From the NCBI GenBank assembly GCA_945874225.1, contig CAMCFT010000003.1:119541-183540 (forward strand): a stretch of DNA of 64,000 nucleotides. Direction: 5' to 3'. This document shows, piece after piece, positions 61,170 through 64,000 of this stretch (its first letter is position 1; the number at the start of each line of letters is the position of its first letter). Made by a program: the position numbers and the translations under genes. The notes under the pieces are model-generated. The model was given only the letters and a program-made list of their open reading frames with translations. It was not told the origin of the DNA and did not search any database. The stretch is from Flavobacterium psychrophilum. GTDB taxonomy: Bacteria; Bacteroidota; Bacteroidia; Flavobacteriales; Flavobacteriaceae.

Positions 61170-61605
61170 TTGTGAATTGTAAATGGTAAATTGTGAATTA
61201 TGTCAGAGAATGTTATAAAAATAAAATCGTTTAATTTTGCTTTAAGAATTGTTAAACTATATCAATTTTTAAGTGCCGAAAAAAAAGAATTTGTTTTAAG
61301 TAAGCAATTATTACGAAGTGGAACTTCAATTGGCGCATTGGTTAGAGAATCAGAACACGCTGAAAGTAAACTAGATTTTATTCATAAATTGGCTATTGCA
61401 CAAAAAGAAGCTAATGAAAGCGATTATTGGGTAGAATTATTGTTTCATTCTGAATATTTAAATGAATCTCAATTTCAGTCATTAAATTCAGATATAATTG
61501 AAATTAATAAAATTTTAGCTTCTATAATTATTTCGAATAAAAACAACTTAAAATAGTAATTATGAATTGTCACGATAATTCACAATTCATAATTCACAAT
61601 TCACC
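61168..61605. mobile_element. Inverted-repeat unit carrying a four-helix-bundle gene between rsgA and dtd
   Basis: Left copies of AATTGTGAATT (61168-61201) face right copies of AATTCACAATT (61576-61601). The inner arms AATTGTGAATTAT (61189-61201) and ATAATTCACAATT (61575-61587) are perfect over 13 bases. The left end touches the rsgA stop codon and the right end is about ten bases from the TTG start of dtd, so the unit sits precisely between two housekeeping genes. The cargo is an S23-type gene as in the unit at 47854-48338, but the repeat sequence is unrelated. Confidence 0.6.
61200..61556 (+). CDS. Four-helix-bundle (S23/IVS-type) protein
   Basis: The 118-residue helical protein belongs to the same broad family as the one at 47917-48273 but a different branch: SFNFALRIVKLYQFLSAEKK, then LLRSGTSIGALVRESEHAES, then KLAIAQKEANESDYWVELLF. 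It has the conserved SxxSIGAxxxEs turn. Function unknown. Its start codon lies inside the left inverted repeat (AATTATG), so repeat and gene seem to form one unit. Confidence 0.9.
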   Translation: MSENVIKIKSFNFALRIVKLYQFLSAEKKEFVLSKQLLRSGTSIGALVRESEHAESKLDFIHKLAIAQKEANESDYWVELLFHSEYLNESQFQSLNSDIIEINKILASIIISNKNNLK

Positions 61606-61611
61606 ATTATT

Positions 61612-62064
61612 TTGAAAACCGTAATTCAAAGAGTTTCTCAAGCTTCCGTAACCATTGATGCTAAAATTGTGGCCGATATCCAAAACGGTTTGCTGGTTTT
61701 AGTTGGAATTGAAAATGCTGATTCGCAAGAAGATATAATTTGGCTTTGCCAAAAAATTGCAAATCTTCGCATTTTTGGTGATGAAAATGATGTAATGAAC
61801 CTTTCGGTAAAAGAGATTAATGGAGGTATTATTGTTGTTTCTCAATTTACCCTTCAGGCTTCGACCAAAAAAGGCAATCGTCCTTCTTATATCAAAGCGG
61901 CAAAACCTGAACTTGCCATTCCGCTTTATGAGAATTTCGTTCAACAATTAGAAAACGAATTAGGCAGGAAAGTACAAACCGGAATCTTTGGTGCCGATAT
62001 GAAAGTTTCATTGCTCAACGATGGACCGGTAACGATAATAATTGATTCTAAAAACAAAGAGTAA
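61612..62064 (+). CDS. dtd: D-aminoacyl-tRNA deacylase
   Basis: The 150-residue enzyme removes D-amino acids from tRNA. KTVIQRVSQASVTID at the N-terminus, the SQFTLQA motif (GIIVVSQFTLQAST) and NDGPVTIII near the end are diagnostic. The conserved N-terminus begins with a TTG codon. No ATG is available, because the inverted repeat of the four-helix-bundle unit ends just before it. The original start context was possibly altered by that insertion. Confidence 0.96.
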   Translation: MKTVIQRVSQASVTIDAKIVADIQNGLLVLVGIENADSQEDIIWLCQKIANLRIFGDENDVMNLSVKEINGGIIVVSQFTLQASTKKGNRPSYIKAAKPELAIPLYENFVQQLENELGRKVQTGIFGADMKVSLLNDGPVTIIIDSKNKE

Positions 62065-62116
62065 TTTAGGATTATTCTTAAGAAAAATTTCATAAATTTG
62101 AGGAAACATCCCTGAT

Positions 62117-64000
62117 ATGAAATTTATTACCTTTTCGTTCCTGATTTTTTTATTTACCACTTCGCTTTACTCCCAAAAGACGGAATATTCAACACTTCTT
62201 ATTTCGGATAGTTTAAAGCAAAATGCCAATGCCGTGGTGCGTATAGATCAGATTGACATTGTCATTTCTTCGCAACGAAATATGAATATCAAACAGAAAA
62301 GAATAGTTACTGTCTTAAACGAAAAAGGTCAAAGTGCAGTAGATGCCTATGAAAATTACGATAAGAGGACATCAGTTCAAAGTATTCAAGCGACCGTTTT
62401 TGATTCTTTTGGAAACGAAATAAAGAAAATAAAAAGAAAAGATTTCAAAGATCAAAGTGCTGTTGATGGCGGAACGCTTTTTTCAGATGATCGAATTGTG
62501 TATTTAGATTACACCCCAATTCAGTATCCCTACACAGTTGTATATGAAAGTGAAGTAGAAACCTCTACAACGGCACATATTCCGCAATGGTTTCCATTAA
62601 ATGATTATCTTTTAAGTGTAGAAAAAAGTGTTTTGAATGTGAGTTATCCCGAAAATCTTGGTTTCAGGAAAATGGAATTCAATTTTTCAAATTTCAAAAT
62701 TAATAAATCGTCCGAAACTTCAACTAAATTATCTTATGTAGCAACCAATATCCCTGCTGTTAAATATGAAGATCTTAGTCCAAATATCAGCAAAATTTTT
62801 CCTAGAGTAATGATGGGAGTAGAGTCATTTAATCTTGAAGGAGTTGATGGTAATGCAAAAACTTGGAAGGAATATGGTCAATGGTTTTCTAAAAACATTT
62901 TGACAGGAACCGATGAGTTATCTGAAGACACAAAATTAAAAATTAAGAATCTTGTTGGAAATGAAACTGAACCACTCAAGAAAGCAAAAATTGTGTATAA
63001 ATATATGCAAGAAAAATCGAGATATGTGGGAATTCAAGTTGGGATAGGTGGTTTTAAACCTATGTTGGCCAATGATGTAGATCGTTTGGGGTATGGCGAT
63101 TGCAAAGCTTTGTCAAATTATACGCGAGCACTTTTGAATGCGGTTGATGTTCCTTCCTATTACACCGAATTATATGGAGATAAAGACAAAAAAGACATTA
63201 GATCAGATTTTTGTTCAATACAAGGGAATCACGTGATTTTAGCTATTCCAAACGGTGATAATTATGTGTTTTTAGAATGTACCAGTCAGGATGATCCTTT
63301 CGGATATCAGGCTAATTTTACCGACGACAGAGATGTTTTAGTTTTAAAACCAGATGGTGGTGAAATAATTAGAACTAAAAATTATGAAAACAAAGACAAC
63401 TCTCAATTTAGTAAAGGAAATTATTCATTATCCGATAATGGAGATTTTTCGGGGAAAATAACAATTGTTTCTGAAGGATCACAATATGGCATGAAGGTTC
63501 GCGTTGAAAAAATGCAGCCTACAGACAAAGAAGCGCATTATAAAAATTATTGGGACAATATCAATAATTTGAAAATTAATAAAACAACCTTCTTAAACGA
63601 CAAAGAAAAAATAAGTTTTACTGAAAATGCTGATATCAGTGCAATAAATTATGGCACTATATCAAACAATAAAATGATTTTTGTGGTTAATGGCTACAAC
63701 CAAACTTCTGGTGCTGTGAAAAGAATCCGAAATCGTAAAAATCCTTTCGAAATACAAAGAGGCTATTATGACAATGATGAAATAGCTGTTGCTTTGCCAA
63801 CGGGATTTTCTATTGAATCAATGCCTACTACTTTTGAATTGAACAGCAAATTTGGCGAATACAAAACCGAAATCATAAAAAAAGACAACAACAATTTGAT
63901 TTATAAACGTTCTATTTTTATTAAAAAAGGATTGTACAAAAACACCGAATACGATGAATATCGACTTTTTATAGAGCAAATTTCCAAAAACGATAATGCC
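62117..64000 (+). CDS. DUF3857 / transglutaminase-like exported protein (partial)
   Basis: The first 628 residues are in the window and the frame is open at the right edge. A signal peptide (MKFITFSFLIFLFTTSLYSQ) is followed by the DUF3857 beta domain (residues about 30-220, with AVVRIDQIDIVIS and VYLDYTPIQYPYTVVYESEV). A transglutaminase-like papain fold comes next, whose probable catalytic Cys is in GYGDCKALSNYTRALL (about 335), and then a further beta-rich domain. Such proteins are common in Bacteroidetes and are thought to act in the periplasm. The reaction is not known. Start ATG at 62117. Confidence 0.9.
   Translation, partial: MKFITFSFLIFLFTTSLYSQKTEYSTLLISDSLKQNANAVVRIDQIDIVISSQRNMNIKQKRIVTVLNEKGQSAVDAYENYDKRTSVQSIQATVFDSFGNEIKKIKRKDFKDQSAVDGGTLFSDDRIVYLDYTPIQYPYTVVYESEVETSTTAHIPQWFPLNDYLLSVEKSVLNVSYPENLGFRKMEFNFSNFKINKSSETSTKLSYVATNIPAVKYEDLSPNISKIFPRVMMGVESFNLEGVDGNAKTWKEYGQWFSKNILTGTDELSEDTKLKIKNLVGNETEPLKKAKIVYKYMQEKSRYVGIQVGIGGFKPMLANDVDRLGYGDCKALSNYTRALLNAVDVPSYYTELYGDKDKKDIRSDFCSIQGNHVILAIPNGDNYVFLECTSQDDPFGYQANFTDDRDVLVLKPDGGEIIRTKNYENKDNSQFSKGNYSLSDNGDFSGKITIVSEGSQYGMKVRVEKMQPTDKEAHYKNYWDNINNLKINKTTFLNDKEKISFTENADISAINYGTISNNKMIFVVNGYNQTSGAVKRIRNRKNPFEIQRGYYDNDEIAVALPTGFSIESMPTTFELNSKFGEYKTEIIKKDNNNLIYKRSIFIKKGLYKNTEYDEYRLFIEQISKNDNA

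Noticed and set aside
1..64000. tRNA, rRNA, tmRNA or replication origin
   Set aside because: I looked for conserved tRNA arms, CCA-type ends, rRNA words and DnaA-box clusters and saw none. A dedicated scan could still find a cryptic one.

Overview
The window is chromosomal DNA of a Flavobacterium-like member of the Bacteroidetes. The evidence is low GC content, many exact copies of the phylum's -7 promoter box (TAnnTTTG), weak Shine-Dalgarno sequences, and lineage-typical genes: the gliding ABC protein GldA, a PorT/SprT-like protein beside ubiE, a TamL-type outer-membrane lipoprotein, DUF5686, DUF3667 and DUF3857 proteins. I see no phage, rRNA, tRNA or CRISPR. The assignment rests on gene content, not on a database search.

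Layout. 1-7.2 kb: housekeeping genes (fbaA partial, tamL, an RNA methyltransferase, porT, ubiE, folA, a small CBM48 protein). 7.3-9.1 kb: a ParDE toxin-antitoxin pair, a repeat-filled gap, and thyA. 9.2-15.6 kb: a bifunctional nuclease, etfBA, pdhB and a large DUF5686 protein. 15.7-18.7 kb: a DNA glycosylase, a divergent WD40/winged-helix pair, and a second broken copy of the glycosylase 3' end. 18.8-22.1 kb: soluble and membrane pyrophosphatases. 22.2-25.1 kb: a deoxynucleoside kinase, a secreted protein and metK.

25.2-49.3 kb is one sulfur and methionine region. Sulfate goes to APS (CysDN), sulfite (CysH), then sulfide (siroheme sulfite reductase, with CobA and CysG making siroheme). Sulfide enters homocysteine through MetY and a MetB/MetZ-like enzyme, using acetylhomoserine from a MetX-aspartokinase-homoserine dehydrogenase fusion. 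MetF and a split MetH complete methionine, and MetK makes SAM. RNA control is layered: a SAM-II-type aptamer before metK, SAM-I aptamers before metX and metH, and two leader-peptide/terminator units rich in Cys and Met codons before metY.

49.6-54.9 kb holds two unknown proteins, gldA, a dicarboxylate symporter and an M28 peptidase. 55.0-59.3 kb is an aromatic amino acid operon (pheA, aminotransferase, tyrA, DAHP synthase-chorismate mutase). It is preceded by a textbook attenuator whose 18-codon leader has eight Phe/Tyr codons and three mutually exclusive hairpins. 59.3-64 kb: DUF3667, rsgA, a four-helix-bundle gene, dtd and a partial DUF3857 protein.

A second theme is fold-back DNA. Most spacers of the sulfur cluster hold a GC-rich hairpin in reverse orientation after one stop codon and its mirror copy before the next start. 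Some copies are translated as part of genes. One pair encloses a DUF559 endonuclease domain inserted in frame inside MetH. Two four-helix-bundle (S23-type) genes are also each enclosed by inverted repeats filling an intercistronic gap. These nuclease- and S23-bearing fold-back units, and the leader-peptide attenuators, are the strongest candidates for new biology.
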